Below, piece by piece: positions 22,175 through 34,516 of a stretch of 64,000 bases of DNA. Under the pieces are notes generated by a model that searched no databases, was not told the origin of the DNA, and was given only the letters and a program-made list of their open reading frames with translations. The translations under genes and the position numbers were made by a program. The stretch comes from Begonia masoniana (taxonomy: Eukaryota > Streptophyta > Magnoliopsida > Cucurbitales > Begoniaceae): assembly GCA_022432975.1 (NCBI GenBank), contig CM039512.1:38007936-38071935 (forward strand), given 5' to 3'. The stretch's first letter is position 1; every line of letters begins with the position of its first letter.

Positions 22175-23471
22175 GGCTAGGTATTCTCTGCAAGAACGTA
22201 GAAGGTGAAGTAAAATAGGACCTCACAACACTCCCTCACGTGTTTCACTCGAAAATGTGGAAAATCACTCAATTTCACTCGTGTTTGCACTCAATAATAC
22301 TGGCTTTTACCTTTAGATATGCTCACCCACTCTTGCCTTTTTTCCACTCGATTTTTTTTTTTTTTAACTAAGCAAATAGTAATAAATGAGTCTTCCTACA
22401 ATAACAAAAATTGACAAACCAAAATAAAAAGAACAAAAAATAAGTACTACACTTGCGAAACAAATAAGAAAGTAGAAGGTGAAGAAATATTGGACCTCAC
22501 AGCACTCCCTCACGTGTTTCACTCGAAATGAAGAAAAATCACTCAATTGCACTCGTGTTTACACTCAATAATATTGGCTGTTACCCTCTAATATGCTCAC
22601 TAACTCGTGCCTTTTTCCACTTGAATTCTCTTTGATTTCTTTCGAAACTAACTGAATAGTAATGGAAGTTCACAAGTGGCGAACTAAACAAGACAAACCA
22701 AAATAACAGACACTACAATTAGTGATGAAAGAACTAGCTCAAAATAATCAGAATAGTATAAGGATGCAAAGGAACAATCCAATGATGTAAGGTAGTCAAA
22801 CAGATTTAAAGAACCACAATTTTTTTTTTTTTTGAATTTGTAACCGAATTGGTAACCGAATTTGTAACAGAATTGGTAACCGAATTTGTAGATGACGTTT
22901 TAGTGCCCAAACCAAATCGGAATTTGACGTTCAGGTATGATTTGGAAAGATAAAAATCTCATCTAACAACTTAAAGAATAACAATTTCGCAATCGGAATT
23001 GTTATCAAGATGAAAACTGCGAAATACTTTTGAGCATCACCAATCCTTGACAGTTACAAAATTTCACTTTTGAATAAGCAAACAAGATCCGATTTTGACG
23101 TTTCAATACAGGTCGGAAAGATAAAACGTTAATTCACAAATCATAAGATGCTGACAATTTTGTTTGAGGTCTAGAAAATATTCGAATGATTAAAATGGTT
23201 TTAACCAGATTCGAGTACACCAGAACGAAATCAACGACAGTTACAAAAATGTAAATTTGAATAGGCAAACAAGATCCGATTTTGACGTTTCAACACAGAT
23301 CGGAAGGCTAACACGACGTTCTATGATTCATATGAAGACGAAATTTTCGTTTGATGCATATTTGAATAGCGAATCAACGAGACAAATTGAAACAGATTTC
23401 AAGACTCAAGAACAAAATTTCTGAAACGAAACAAAATGAAAAGGAGGGATAGAACCTTACGAACTCGATTT
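22175..23471 (-). other. Long leader between primer site and ORF, with internal repeats
   Basis: About 1.3 kb with no ORF of note. A block of about 150 bp is present twice, at about 22197-22350 and 22473-22630 (ACCTCACA(A/G)CACTCCCTC, CACGTGTTTCACTCG, CACTCGTGTTT(G/A)CACTC). A second pair, about 70 bp, lies at about 23050-23125 and 23235-23305 (GCAAACAAGATCCGATTTTG). GAATTGGTAACCGAATTTG repeats lie at 22836-22885. The leader of such elements usually carries packaging signals; whether these repeats do so is inference. Confidence 0.7.
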
Positions 23472-23484
23472 GGCTTTGATACCA
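23472..23484 (-). other. Primer-binding site (tRNA-iMet)
   Basis: The minus strand reads TGGTATCAAAGCC two bases after the 5' LTR, one mismatch from the TGGTATCAGAGCC consensus. Confidence 0.9.
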
Positions 23485-23486
23485 AA

Positions 23487-24167
23487 TGATGCGAACCACG
23501 CCAACGATGTGACGGTGACCCACGATCAAAATATTGGCGTCGTCGCTAACCCAGAATCTACAAGTTCGAAGAGGAAATCCTTGACCCGAAATCTATACAG
23601 ATCCGAACCTTGGAATAAGGAGGACGCCACAAACGAATATGCCTGTTCGTTTGATAAGTCAGATTTTGAACGCCACAAGGAGAACCTTGATAAGTTCGGA
23701 GTTTCTTCAAGAAACTAAGAGAAATTCTCTCACAATTAGATAAAACCTGAATTCCTTTTTTATTCAACTAAGAATGAATTTATAGGCATGAAACACCCCT
23801 TCATGCTAGGGTTTCAAGAACAAAATTACTATCCTGTCCTTGTAACTATTAATTAAAAATAATGACAATTGCTAAAATAATGACAAATACGACAAGTACT
23901 TTTTAAACCCTAAAAACGACAATCGAATTAACTAAATAAATAAAACGACAATGACATAAACATCATCCCAAAACAGCTTGGATTATGGGAACAAGCTCTG
24001 GTTCTTGGTTCGAAACGCAAGTTCCTTCTTGAGGTAGGATCTGATGGACCAAATTGCTCATTTGCTCCTTTATCCGCTTCGTCTTTGCTCTCGTTATTGG
24101 TTCAGCCGTATCTTCAATTGGATCCTTATTCTTGAGCTTTGACTGGGTCTGAACTTGGATCACATCA
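23487..24167 (-). repeat. 5' LTR of the young element
   Basis: 681 bp, apparently identical to 19701-20381, including a copy of the ORF tail (MIQVQTQS...). Confidence 0.95.
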
Positions 24168-25149
24168 CCTCATACAAGACAACCAACTCGATTCTCACCC
24201 CACAACAATTATTTACGTACATTTAGTCTTTCAGTTAGGTTTATTCTTTCTTAATGAAAACATTTTTATGATGCATGAAACATACATAGAACCGCTATTC
24301 GAAACATAGAAAATAATATTAGTTCATTAGCATGTAGGTATCATGGCTTCTATCATCAATAAGACAACTAATACAAAGCTAAAAGACAATAAGAAAACCT
24401 CAAATCATAATTACGTCTATTAACATGTCTCAATTAAAAGTTCATCATGAAAAATAACCTCTAGCAATATCATTGTAAATATATCAATAAACAAACGATT
24501 TAACATATCACATAGCATATCCTCGAATAACTCATCTTCAATAATTAAATCCTCAAATAGCAATAAAAAGTAAAGAGTTACCCTATCACCTTGTGATGTA
24601 GGCTGAAAGGCCAAACACATGCAAATATCACTTACCTCAAAGCCTTCACACGATAATGGTCGCTTATAACGATTAACCTTCACTTTAAATCAACCTTACC
24701 ATAAAAAATATCACGTATTGATATATTCTAAAAGAAGAAATTGAACGTCTAACTAATAGAGAGTTAGACATAAAAGTTCCTACGAGTAAACCATAAAAGC
24801 GATTTGAAACTTTAAACAATTTTCACATATTCTCTATTCAAAAGCATAATTGACTGAGGATTATTGTCTACAAATTTTTTGAATGGATTAGGCTTACATA
24901 ACAAAAACTTGAGAGGATGTGGGCGGCAGCTCGTGGTTCTGTGAGGAAATAATACGTTGTTAGGGTCATGGTTTTTCGTTTTAAATATAAAATTTTCATG
25001 CAACACCGATCGATATTTTAAATATGTTTTGGTTGATCGGTACTCAAACTGATCGACTGCTAAATCGTGAACATCGCCATCGATTGACTGGTACTGTACC
25101 AGTCATCAAAATTTTGTTCACAAAATTTAATTAAAATAGAGGAATGTAG

Positions 25150-26525
25150 CACCCTAGAAATTTTGTTGAGTAGTTTAAAATTTGCTTCACGAAACAACTT
25201 AGGGTATTTGGCCTGCATTACTTGTTGCCTCTTCCGATATGTGATTCTGCCACAGAATCTTTACCAACGGAATTTTTTTGTTCCAAAACTCCTTGACTTT
25301 TGAATTCAGTACCCATTTTTCTTCATAACTTAACATCGTTTGGACTTCAATATCCTCTTGCATCACAATCTGCGATGGGTAACTAATACAATTATTTAGT
25401 ATTGACATATGAAAGACATCATGAATTCCCTCCATAAAAGTTGGTAACTCAAGCTTAGAAGCCGTTTTTCCTATCTTTCCAACAATAGGAAAAGGTCCAA
25501 TATATCCTGAACTAACCATTCCCTTCTTGCCAAACCTTATAACTCTTTTGAATTGTGAAATTTTTAAGAACATTGTATCACCTTCCTCACACTCTAACTC
25601 CCTTTGTCTATGATCAACATAACTCTTTTGTCGGGTTTGGGAAGTTAACATTCTTTGCTTAATAAGAGTCATTGTGTCTGCCGTTTGTTGTATAATTTCT
25701 AGGCCAAGCAGTTTACCTTCTCCTATCCCGTCCTAATGGAGTAGAGATATACATTTCCTTCCCTACAGAGACTCGTAAGGTGTCATTCCAATTGTGGCTT
25801 CATAGATATTGTTATAGACGAATTCGACCAAAGGCAACATTTTACTCCAAATGACTTGGAACTCAAGTGCACAAGTTTGGAGCATGTCTTCCAATATTTG
25901 AATTGTTCTTTTACTTTGTCCATCGATTTGAGAGTGAAAAGTTACGTGGAACCTCAATTCACTACCCATAGCCTTATGCAAACTTTTTCAAAAGGTGGAG
26001 GTAAACCTTGGGTCACGACCTGATAAACTCGAGACTGGTACTCTATGCAATCATACAGTTTCTTAAATATACAATTCTGCATATTGGTTCCTCGAATAAA
26101 TCATCTTCACAAGCATATTGGTACTCTATGTTTAATCTTGTAATCGTAATATTTAACAAACTCCAACCACCGCCTCTGGATCCTGTTTAGCTCCTTTTAT
26201 GTAAAAATATGTTTAAAGCTTTTAGGGTCTGTAAAACTTTTACATCACAGTCCATGCAAGTAATTTCCCTATATCATCAGCGCAAACATTACTGCCGCTA
26301 GTTGTAGGTCATGCATTGGTTAATTACATTCATACTCCTTTAATTTCCTAGAAGCATACGGAATTACCTAACTCTCCTGCCTAAATACACAACTTAGTTC
26401 ATTCTTTGAGGCATCACAATAACTAGTATACTTACCATTTTTTGATGGAATTGCTAATATTAGGGTTGTAGTCAAATTTCGTTTCAGTTCTCGAAATTTT
26501 TTTTACTCATTAGACGCCCATTCTT
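25150..26525 (-). pseudogene. Tekay/Del-type Ty3 RNase H, integrase and chromodomain-type tail remnant
   Basis: On the minus strand from 26525: an RNase H-like part (VYCDASKNELSCVFRQES near 26340-26440, then LKEYECN and LQLAAVMFALMI, and QRRWLEFVKYYDYKI near 26165). A gap follows, then VSSLSGRDPRFTSTF (26035-25985) and the integrase core FHSQIDGQSKRTIQILEDML with LVEFVYNNIYEATIGMTPYE (25981-25763). Then comes the integrase C-terminal and chromodomain-type part (RQKSYVDHRQRELECEEGD, RFGKKGMVSSGYIGPFPIV, GIHDVFHMSIL, PLVKILWQNHISEEAT; 25672-25199). In an active element these domains remove the RNA strand and insert cDNA with chromatin targeting. RT, protease and gag are missing and several stops are present. 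Confidence 0.9.
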
Positions 26526-26594
26526 TTTGCATATTGGTTCATCGATTGACAATTACTGTACCTCTGGTCGACCGCTCTACAAAATTTCTCGGGT
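26526..26594 (-). mobile_element. 5' LTR stub of the same Ty3 remnant
   Basis: The minus strand reads TAGTAGCACCCGAGAAATTT, an LTR start with one changed end, and then GGTACAGTA..TCAATCGATG, which matches the 3' LTR at 25075-25110. About 65 bp of 5' LTR are joined directly to RNase H, so a deletion removed most of the LTR, gag, protease and RT. Confidence 0.5.
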
Positions 26595-28479
26595 GCTACT
26601 ATTGACAATTACATTAATATTTGAACATGTCAATGTGATAGGTAGCTAATGAATATATATATATATATATTCATTAGAATTAAGCATCACTATTATACCC
26701 AAATAAATAGAAGAATATAAATTCTATCAAAAGAATGGAAACATAACTAGTAATAATATATTAGTTTATTACAATTAATGTAATAGGAAAGTAGAATGTT
26801 AAATACAAATAACAGTCTACAAAGTTATGTTAGAACTATACTACATATTATATGGTGTCAGGTGTAGAATAGGATACATATAGAGCAAGTTAATATGTGT
26901 GGGTTGTATAATTGTTATAATGTCTACATGGTTAGAGTTACAAGAAAAAGGTAATTATTAAAACCATACTTTTAATAAAAAAAGAGGATAAGATAAAAAA
27001 AAGTATGTTATGATTATGCAAGGAAAGTGAATGACATAATATTTGGAGAACTGAAACGTTACGAAATATGGCAACCTAAACTGAAAACATAAATATATAT
27101 GTTTGAAAATAGTTAGGGTAAGATTTAACTTACTGAACTTCAGTTCATTGTGTAGTCTCTTTCTATTTTGTAAAACTAGATAGTAAGAGCTCAGGCGATT
27201 AAAGAAAGGGTAAATTAGTTTGAAGATTTGAGCACAACATATGATATGTTAGAGAATCTTACATGGTACTCATATTTTGTACATTAATTAAATACAACCT
27301 AGAGTCTGTATTATATTTTGAGTATTGAGTCTTGTATGTAATAATATGAAGGGTTATATATTTTGTGGGTTGTATGATATTTTTATATGTTGGTCGTATG
27401 TGCTGATTGGTTACTAGTAGTAGTAGTTATGATTTTATTTATTAGTATGTTTATTTTTAACAAGTCTGTATGCTTAGAATACTTATTTTTGTATGAGAGC
27501 GCGATAGTTCTTATTTTAGAACATCGGGTGAGCTAAAATGAATGTGAAGTTTGGTTTGATTGTAAGAGTTAGATGTGCGAATCACTCTTCTTCACACTCT
27601 TGGATTCCATGATTAACGATTTAGGAGGACCAAGCCATGACATTCATATCATACATCACTGTATACCAGATGGAGGTTATATGATTGTTTACATTAAACA
27701 CCAGATATGTATACTTTCTTGATGTGTGAGACATATTTAGTTTAAATTTAGAAAAATGAGAGTGCAAGTTCACTTATATAGTAAGTTTAATTGAATAAAG
27801 AGTTCTCGGGGCAAACTTACTAAAGATTATCATTATTTATTTAACTATGGTACACTTGGCTGGATGTTTAGTACGTTTATCATGCATTTTGTGCATGTTT
27901 TGGTAAATAGTTTCACACACTACTACATGTTTGGGGCTTTTACCATTGAATCATACTAAAACAGGTATCTCAAAGTGAGAGTAAATTTCAAATGATTTAC
28001 ATACAAGGGTTTATCAAAACTATGTTGGTTATCTCTTATTTTTCAAATTTAGATGACAACTAACAAAAGAGGAAATACAATGCAAAGTGAAAAATCAAGA
28101 GGCATAGAGGTAGGTCCAAGTTATCTACTAGGATCCTTGGTTTACTCTTTCCCTAAAAATTTGTAAATAATGTAACCTAGTGCTTTAAATAATAATGTAA
28201 ATAGAATGTTAGGTTGCATGAGAGTAAGAAGCTAATTTTAAAGATATAATATAGTTTGTTCTATATTCGTGATAATTATTTAAAAATTAAAAAGTAGGTT
28301 ATAAATAAAATATTATCAATGAATCATATTAATTTTGAGATCTCACTTTAAGACATTGAGTTTAATGCGATTCAATGTCAAGCCAAAGTATAACAAACGC
28401 TCGTTATGAATATGATAATAATATCCTACTTGAGGAATGTACAAGTTAAGATTTGAATTTGGCCGGCTCTGATTCTTAT
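26595..28479. other. AT-rich spacer, nothing firm
   Basis: No gene recognised. A perfect 32-bp palindrome (CTAATGAATATATATA and its inverse) is at 26646-26677. The stretch around 27185-27230 resembles 37630-37670 (CTC(A/G)GG(C/T)GATTAA, GGTAAATTAG/GGCAAACTGG), so decayed dispersed repeats are present. Confidence 0.4.
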
Positions 28480-29420
28480 ATTAAAAAGTGTGTTTCATGA
28501 AGATTGTAGTTGATATTCTAAGCTTTCCGAAAAAAAGGTTTTCCATAACAGTTGGACATTGTTTTCTATGTGAAAATATCCTTGACTAGAGTGCTTGTTT
28601 CTGCAAAAAAAGTCCATTTTTGTTTCCCAGACTTGAAGCTCAAATCCACTTGAAGATAATTGCAACTATAGAAGAAGTTTCAAGATTTATTTCAATAGAT
28701 ACATTGCGACAATTCATGGATTAAAGGATCATTGGAGTTTTCTTAGCTATATTTTTCATAAAGTTGTTGTTGATTCTAATAAGATAGATGTTGTTTCTCG
28801 GCTACAGTAAACCTAGCCGAGAAGGATATTTTGTGTGGGTGTTTTTGCAATAGTTTCTTTTTGGTGTTAACCCTAATTTTTGGAAAACTATTTAAGCCTC
28901 TTTTAGGTTTGTTTTGAGGCAGCTTTTGTTGAATAAAAATCTATTTTAACTTTGACTATTTGCATCTTTGCAAGTACCACAATCAAATTGGATTATTGAC
29001 AAATCCTATTTGAGTTTGTATCAGATAGTTTGATCTTTGTGAGAGTTGGTCAAGCCATCTTTTACTTATTGCAGCATTCTCACCTCCTTTTCCTGTGAAG
29101 TGAGCTCCTAGCAAGGTTGTAAAAGCTCATGCATCATCAAGTTGGAATACTTCTTGTGTTGAGGAAGCCGGTGAAGCTCGAGGTCATAATTAGGCGATTT
29201 TCCAGATCAGCTTGTATTGTTTCGATCATATCTCATGCATCCTAACGAATTTGGTTACGAACTTTTGAGTTTTCTTCTACACAATATAAACCTTGGTCCA
29301 GTCAAAAAGTCACTTGATAACTCAGTTGTTTGCCCTATTCTTGTTATAGTCGAAGTTGCCTTAGAATCTGCCAAAACAGCTTTGCTGCAAATTGCAATGT
29401 TTTGATTTGGCTACACATCA
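28480..29420 (+). mobile_element. 5' LTR-like copy A, ends at primer site
   Basis: Ends GGCTACACATCA, followed after TT by a primer site. It aligns with 33400-34324: shared GAAGATAATTG, AAGGATCATTGG(A/T)GTTTTCTT, AATAAGATAGATGTTGTTTC, CCTAGCCGAGAAGGATAT and TTTTGGTGTTAACCC(T/C)AATT, then GAGGCAGCTTT and GAATAAAA. Similarity by eye is about 75-80 percent. The left limit is the start of similarity rather than a mapped terminus. Confidence 0.65.
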
Positions 29421-29422
29421 TT

Positions 29423-29435
29423 TGGAATCAGAGCC
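29423..29435 (+). other. Primer-binding site (tRNA-iMet)
   Basis: TGGAATCAGAGCC, one mismatch from TGGTATCAGAGCC, two bases after the LTR end. Confidence 0.75.
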
Positions 29436-29489
29436 TGTTTTGACAATTTCTATCATTCATTTGATTTTTCTTTCCATTCAAAAAGGATA

Positions 29490-30470
29490 TTTAGATGTGT
29501 CACCAATGCTTCCGAAATTTCATCCAAGTTTAGTACTCAAGAACAAATTGATCAGTTAAAAGTTTCTCTCTCTCAAATCATTGCACAACTCCAAGTATTG
29601 ACAAATCAGAGTGTGAGTGGTTCATGCAACCTTAACCAAGGTAGTCGAGGAGGTCGGAGATGTGGAGGTGATGTTATGGATTCAATTAAGGGAGAAGAAG
29701 CTTAAATATTACTATTCCATTGTTTAGAGAAGCCAATTGGGAAAATAAATATATAGAACAAGAAGAAGAGGTTGATAAAATGTTCGACAATAGCAATTAT
29801 TTAATAAGATCCAAGTGAAACTTGCCTCATCGAGACTCATGGAACAAGCTTCATTGTGGTGGAGGAACCTCGATTTTCAAACAAAATAAGATAAAGAAGA
29901 ATCCATTAATGCATGACACATGATGTAAAGATTCATCAGAAAAAAGGTATGCTACAAGATATTTCAAGTCAGTTATGTTTTTGCCTCCATCTACTAATTG
30001 TGAGCAGATTAAGTCAATAAATAGATCAAGAACTGCTTTACAAAGGAAAACAATATGGCGTAAGTAGAGGATGACCAGGTTGGAAAACTATGTTTAAAGA
30101 AGATGAAGAGGAAGAAACAATTATGAAGGATTGCTCAGTCCAGAGTCCTTGAATGCTATTTGTGGTGAAATTCAGTAACTTGAAAGAGCTCTTTATGGTA
30201 TCGAAGTGAATATGACTTCTTAACAGCAATAATGAAGAACTTATTTATGCTCATGAAGGTCCATTACTTATACTGGAGTCTCAAGTAGACGAGAAAGATT
30301 TTTCGAACAAAGAAATCTCCCAAGATATTCATATTGAAAATGGAGATAAGTTGTTGTCAACAACCATGCAAGGAGAAAACAAAAATAAAAAAGGTGTTTT
30401 CAGAGGAGCCTCTCCTCGTATTGATTCAAAGACCTCTAAATCTCCAAACTCAAGAGGAGGAAAATGAAAA
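29490..30470 (+). pseudogene. Ty3 gag remnant
   Basis: Downstream of the primer site the plus strand encodes, across several frame changes and stops, STQEQIDQLKVSLSQIIAQ (29540-29600), then a Gly/Arg-rich SRGGRRCGGD, then KLASSRLMEQASLWWRNLDF (about 29818-29877), which has the WW-containing core of Ty3 capsid, and further degenerate gag to about 30240. The tail to 30470 is Glu/Lys/Ser-rich. No zinc knuckle or protease is readable. Capsid protein of a dead element. Confidence 0.7.
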
Positions 30471-33399
30471 TAGTTTCTACAATATTTCAATTTATTATTT
30501 TTTCAAGTAAATTTTTTTCGTTATTCGAGGTCAACTTGTTTTGTATTGGCTCGATTTTATTGTTTCTTCCACGTTTGGCAATGTGTAGCTTTACGTTTTG
30601 ACCTCCAACTTAGAAACAGTTTGCATTTTCGTGCTGGGTAAATTAATATTTTGATCATCAAGTTTGTTAAAAAGAGATTTATAAAACGTTTGAGTTTTCA
30701 GTTAATGTTAGAATTTTGTGCAATTGAGTCCCAATAATTTGGTTAAGTAAATCAAATTATTGCAGGTGAATTTTTGTTTAGCGTTCGGAAATTTTCTCGA
30801 TTGGGTTTGGAAAATTGTTGCAGGTGTTGTTTTCTATTGTGTTTGGTTATATTTAATAATATGTTAATATATATAATATAATGTAAAATATAGTATATTA
30901 TATATGTTAAATATATCGATATACTTGATTTTAGTATAAATTTTATATAAAAAAAGGAAGGAAGGAATCCTTGCGAGCGGCTAAGAAAAGGTGAGGGGGA
31001 GAGGGAGATATTTGGTGCGTGAAACAAAGGATTTCCAACGCTATGATCGTCTTCCTGTTGCTCCCATCTTCTATTTTTGTGAAGGTTCATTACGGGTAAG
31101 TCATTTTTCAACTTTGTTTTCCAATTTTAAAGTTAGGGTTTTGCTGATTTGGGAAAGGAGATTGGAAGGTCAAATCTCTTGATTGTTTATGTGTGTTTTT
31201 TTAGATTTGGGGTTTATGCAGGTTATTTCGTTGATTGGAGGTGGAAGAAATTAGCGAGGAAGGTTAGATTTTGTGCTTCCCTTCACTAGAAATAGGCCCA
31301 GCGACTGACACTTGTTGAGAAACTTTCAAACGATGGTCATGGTAGAGCTAAGCAAGGGTTGACACATCGGCAAGTGTTGACCTCAGCAAATCGTAGTGTG
31401 AAAGTGTCGACCGGCCAACCAACACTTGCCATACCGTAGAAGGTCAAGGGTTGCCTCTTTTCTCATGATGTTGACCCCTTCCCACCCGAGAGCGGTAAGG
31501 GTGCACTTTTCAATCAATGTGTCGACCCCTGCCCTGAGGTGTTGATTGCTTCGGTCGGTGAACGTGGAAACCCGAGAAGACTAGGTGTATCGCTATGGTA
31601 GACCTAGCTAGGTTCAGTCGACAGTACAATCTTTTTTTTTTTAAAATTTTGTTGCCTAGGCACAAAGCACCGCAGCAAATTTTGCAACCATTAGTCGTAG
31701 TCCCTAGTCGCCAGTACGTCAATTTTTACACATATATATATTTATGGTTTGCATGTTTATTTTATGAATGCATGATATTTCTTTTTGATTTGATATACGT
31801 GTGGGCCTAATGGGCAGATTGTCTAATTGGGTTGGTCGAGCATTTTTTAGTATCAGTCTTTAGTTATTATGACCTACATTTCCCTAGCAACCAAGACAAT
31901 TGGAGTCTGATCATGTATACCTTCTCTTGGTCAAGGTTGTTTGTTTTTACGTAACACAAACTATTAATAGGGTGATGAGGATGATCTCTTTTGGTTTCGA
32001 ATTCATAAACCTAGCAAGGGTATGTTTGATCTTACCATTTTGTGAGTGGTGTCGGTGCTAGTCTACGGATTGCCAACTACTCTTTTCGTTACAATTAAGT
32101 TGTATCGTTGCTGAGCTTACTCATCGGTCACTCTTTGATGCGCAGGTTGTGTTGTTGTTGAGGTTGCTCGTTGAAAACTCGGGTGATGTGGCTAGATCAT
32201 TGGATCGTTGCCACTTTTCATCTTTGACTGATTCATGATATGTTTTCGAGTCTTTGGATTGCCTCCTTTCTCTGATGGTGTGTCAGAGAGGTTCTTGAGT
32301 GACCCTCCTTTTTCATTGGGACGTTTTCTAATGAAAATGGTGAGTTCTACTTTATTAATAGCTATCTAGGTATGTAGCAATGTTTTCAAATCTGCCACAC
32401 TGATGACTTGTTGAATTTTTTTTAAAAATAATATAGAAGATTTAATGATTTAGAACACCTTGCCTCGTGAAGGCTGTTTTGAAATGAATGTAAAATGTTT
32501 TTGGAATGACTCATGCATTGTATATTTATAATTGTTCATGACTTTTGATGAAAATTGATAAAACTAGCTTTACGCGTGCATTTGATTATAGTATAGGATT
32601 CTCCTATTGAGTTAGTCCTTCACCTTAAATATTCTTTCTATCTTTAGTGTTATTCTTATCTTGGTCAGAAAGTTCTTGGATTTATTTATTCCCCTTATTA
32701 TGGTCAATGTAAGTTTTAGTTGTTGGTATTTATTTGTATCACAATATTTAATAGATTCATTTAAGCTTTGCATTATCATATTCTCATGTGGTCGCTATAT
32801 TGATTTCAGTAAATTCTTTGTAGGTCAGGACTCTGTTTTTTTTTTTTAAGTCTTCTGCCGTAAAACCTACCTTTGGGCTTGGTGGTCGGGTATTATCTGA
32901 GGATCGAGTTGCTCAACCCGACATTTCTGTTTAGGTCCACATTCGAGCAAAAAACAAGTATATATAAGCGATACAAGGTGGGAAGAGCTCCTTGAAGGAT
33001 GTCCTTATATAAAAAATGTGAGATTCAAGAAACAACAAAATTAGTCGATGTTATCATAAAGTGAAATGAAGATGATGGAGGAAAACACTTGGATTTGAGA
33101 TCAAATTTCCTTGAACTTCAGGAGGATGATTTGCTATTGGATTCATCCATCTATCGTTAAACATAGAGATTTCTTAACAACAATTTTTATTGTTTATTTT
33201 ACAGGTGATTATGGAGGAACGAACATCCAAGCTATCAAATACATTAAGACAACTCCCAAATATCTTATAAAGGTTTACATGATAAAACATAAGTGAAGAT
33301 TCAAACACAAGTTTAGGATATTTATGAAGTATTCCAAGTCTGCCATGAATCCGACCCTCGAGGCTACTTTTGCAAATTTAGCAGGCTTTCCGTTCTTGT
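30471..33399. other. Spacer with a possible LTR-like leader (30840-32340)
   Basis: No protein domain recognised. 30970-31100 has a purine-rich then C/T-rich run ahead of GGGTAAGTC (31095). TTATGCAG at 31214-31221 is followed by a segment of about 41 nt ending GAGGAAG|GTTAG, and CTAATGGGC-type and GATGCGCAG|GTTG motifs follow at about 31807 and 32146. This order resembles the LTR module described for 38120-40555 but is decayed. A run of TGTTGACC/TGTCGACC words is at 31350-31540. Confidence 0.3.
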
Positions 33400-34324
33400 A
33401 TTCAAAAGTGTTTTTCAGGAAAATTGTAACTACACATCTCAAGCTGGTTTTTATAAAAAAATAGACATCATTCGCTATTTCAACACGTCCCTGACCAGAG
33501 AGTTTTTGTTTCTACAAAAGATGCTCAATCTCGCTTTCCTGGACTGGAAGCCCAAATCTACTTGAAGATAATTGAAAGGAGAAGTTTGAAGATTTATTTC
33601 AAGAGAATCATGGCAACAATTCCAGCATTGAAGGATCATTGGTGTTTTCTTGTCTATTTTTTTTTTTTTCAAAAGTTGTTACTTTATTATAATAAGATAG
33701 ATGTTGTTTCTCCGCTAGAGTATACCCTAGCCGAGAAGGATATATTGTGTGGTTGTTTTTTTTTTGTAATATATCTTGTTTGGTGTTAACCCCAATTTTT
33801 GGACGACTATGTAACCCTCTTTTACAGTTTTTGTGAGGCAGCTTTCATTGAATAAAATTCCATTTTAGCTTCAATTATTTGCATCTTTACAAGAACCACA
33901 ATCTTATTGGATTGTTGACAATTTTGATTCAGTGTGTATCGGGTTGTTTGATATTTGTGGAGGTTATCATGCCGCTTTTACTTACAATAGCCTTCTTATT
34001 AGTTGAATTCCTATAATGGTCGTAAAAATTCATCCATCAACAAATTGTTGTGCTCCTTATGTTAAAGTGCTTGAAGTTGGAGGTCATAATTTGAGTATTT
34101 TTCAGACTACGTTGTATTTTTTTTTTATCATATCTCATGCGTCTAAACGAATTTTGTTACAAAATTTTGTTGGTTTGTTCTACACATACAAACCTTGGCA
34201 GTCCAAAAATCACTTAAACATTCGATTGTATAGTCTATTTTTATTATAGTCAAAGTTGCCTCAGAATCTTCCAAAGCAGCTTTGTCACAACAGTTCTAAT
34301 ATTTTTTAATTTGGTTGTGCATCA
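33400..34324 (+). mobile_element. LTR-like copy B (partner of 28480-29420)
   Basis: Aligns with copy A and ends GGTTGTGCATCA at 34324, but no primer site follows (CTTAATTAACTAG). It may be the 3' LTR of the element whose gag remnant is at 29490-30470, giving an element of about 5.8 kb. T-runs at 33658-33670 and 33758-33766 distinguish it from copy A. Confidence 0.6.
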
Positions 34325-34516
34325 CTTAATTAACTAGAAAGCACCAGTGATGTTGAAGATCTTTCACGTGTTACCATCGATGATACTTACGGAAATCACG
34401 GCGATGCACGACTGAACACTGACACGAAGAGTTTGACCTAGTTTTATGTCTTTATCTTTTCTCTTTAATTTAGTATGTAATTTCCATGCCAATTGTAACA
34501 ATCGACATTTTGGCCA

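Larger units (their letters stand above)
19701..24167 (-). mobile_element. Young non-autonomous Ty3 chromovirus-like element, TSD CCTCA
   Basis: CCTCA is duplicated at 19696-19700 and 24168-24172. The plus strand starts TGATGCGAACC and ends GATCACATCA. Two 681-bp LTRs (19701-20381, 23487-24167) show no difference that I can find by reading, so insertion is recent. Minus-strand order: 5' LTR, primer site, 1.3-kb leader, one 665-codon ORF, polypurine tract, 3' LTR. Full elements of this kind encode about 1500 codons (gag, protease, RT, RNase H, integrase). Here most of pol is deleted, so movement would need proteins from another copy. Confidence 0.95.
19180..25148 (-). mobile_element. 3' LTR remnant of a Ty3 element, interrupted at 19701-24167
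   Basis: The flanks of the young insertion (19620-19700 and 24168-25148) together form a relative of the 1-8553 LTR remnant. Shared in order are the GGTAATTCA(A/G)T(C/T)TAGG and CACCTCATGAT stretches, and the GTGATGTAGG...CACTTACCTCAAAG stretch with a sense-strand AGGTAAGT at 24630-24637. On the minus strand it lies directly after the pol remnant at 25150-26525, as a 3' LTR should. The distal end is uncertain; TGTAACACTCTGTAGCG at about 19180 is the best candidate. A GATCG-rich stretch lies at 24995-25110. Confidence 0.6.

Noticed and set aside
31284..31540. Possible CACTA transposon end (CACTAGAAATAGGCCC with TGTTGACC words after it)
   Set aside because: No matching TAGTG end or 3-bp duplication found downstream, and the place fits the GGCC motif position of a decayed LTR leader.
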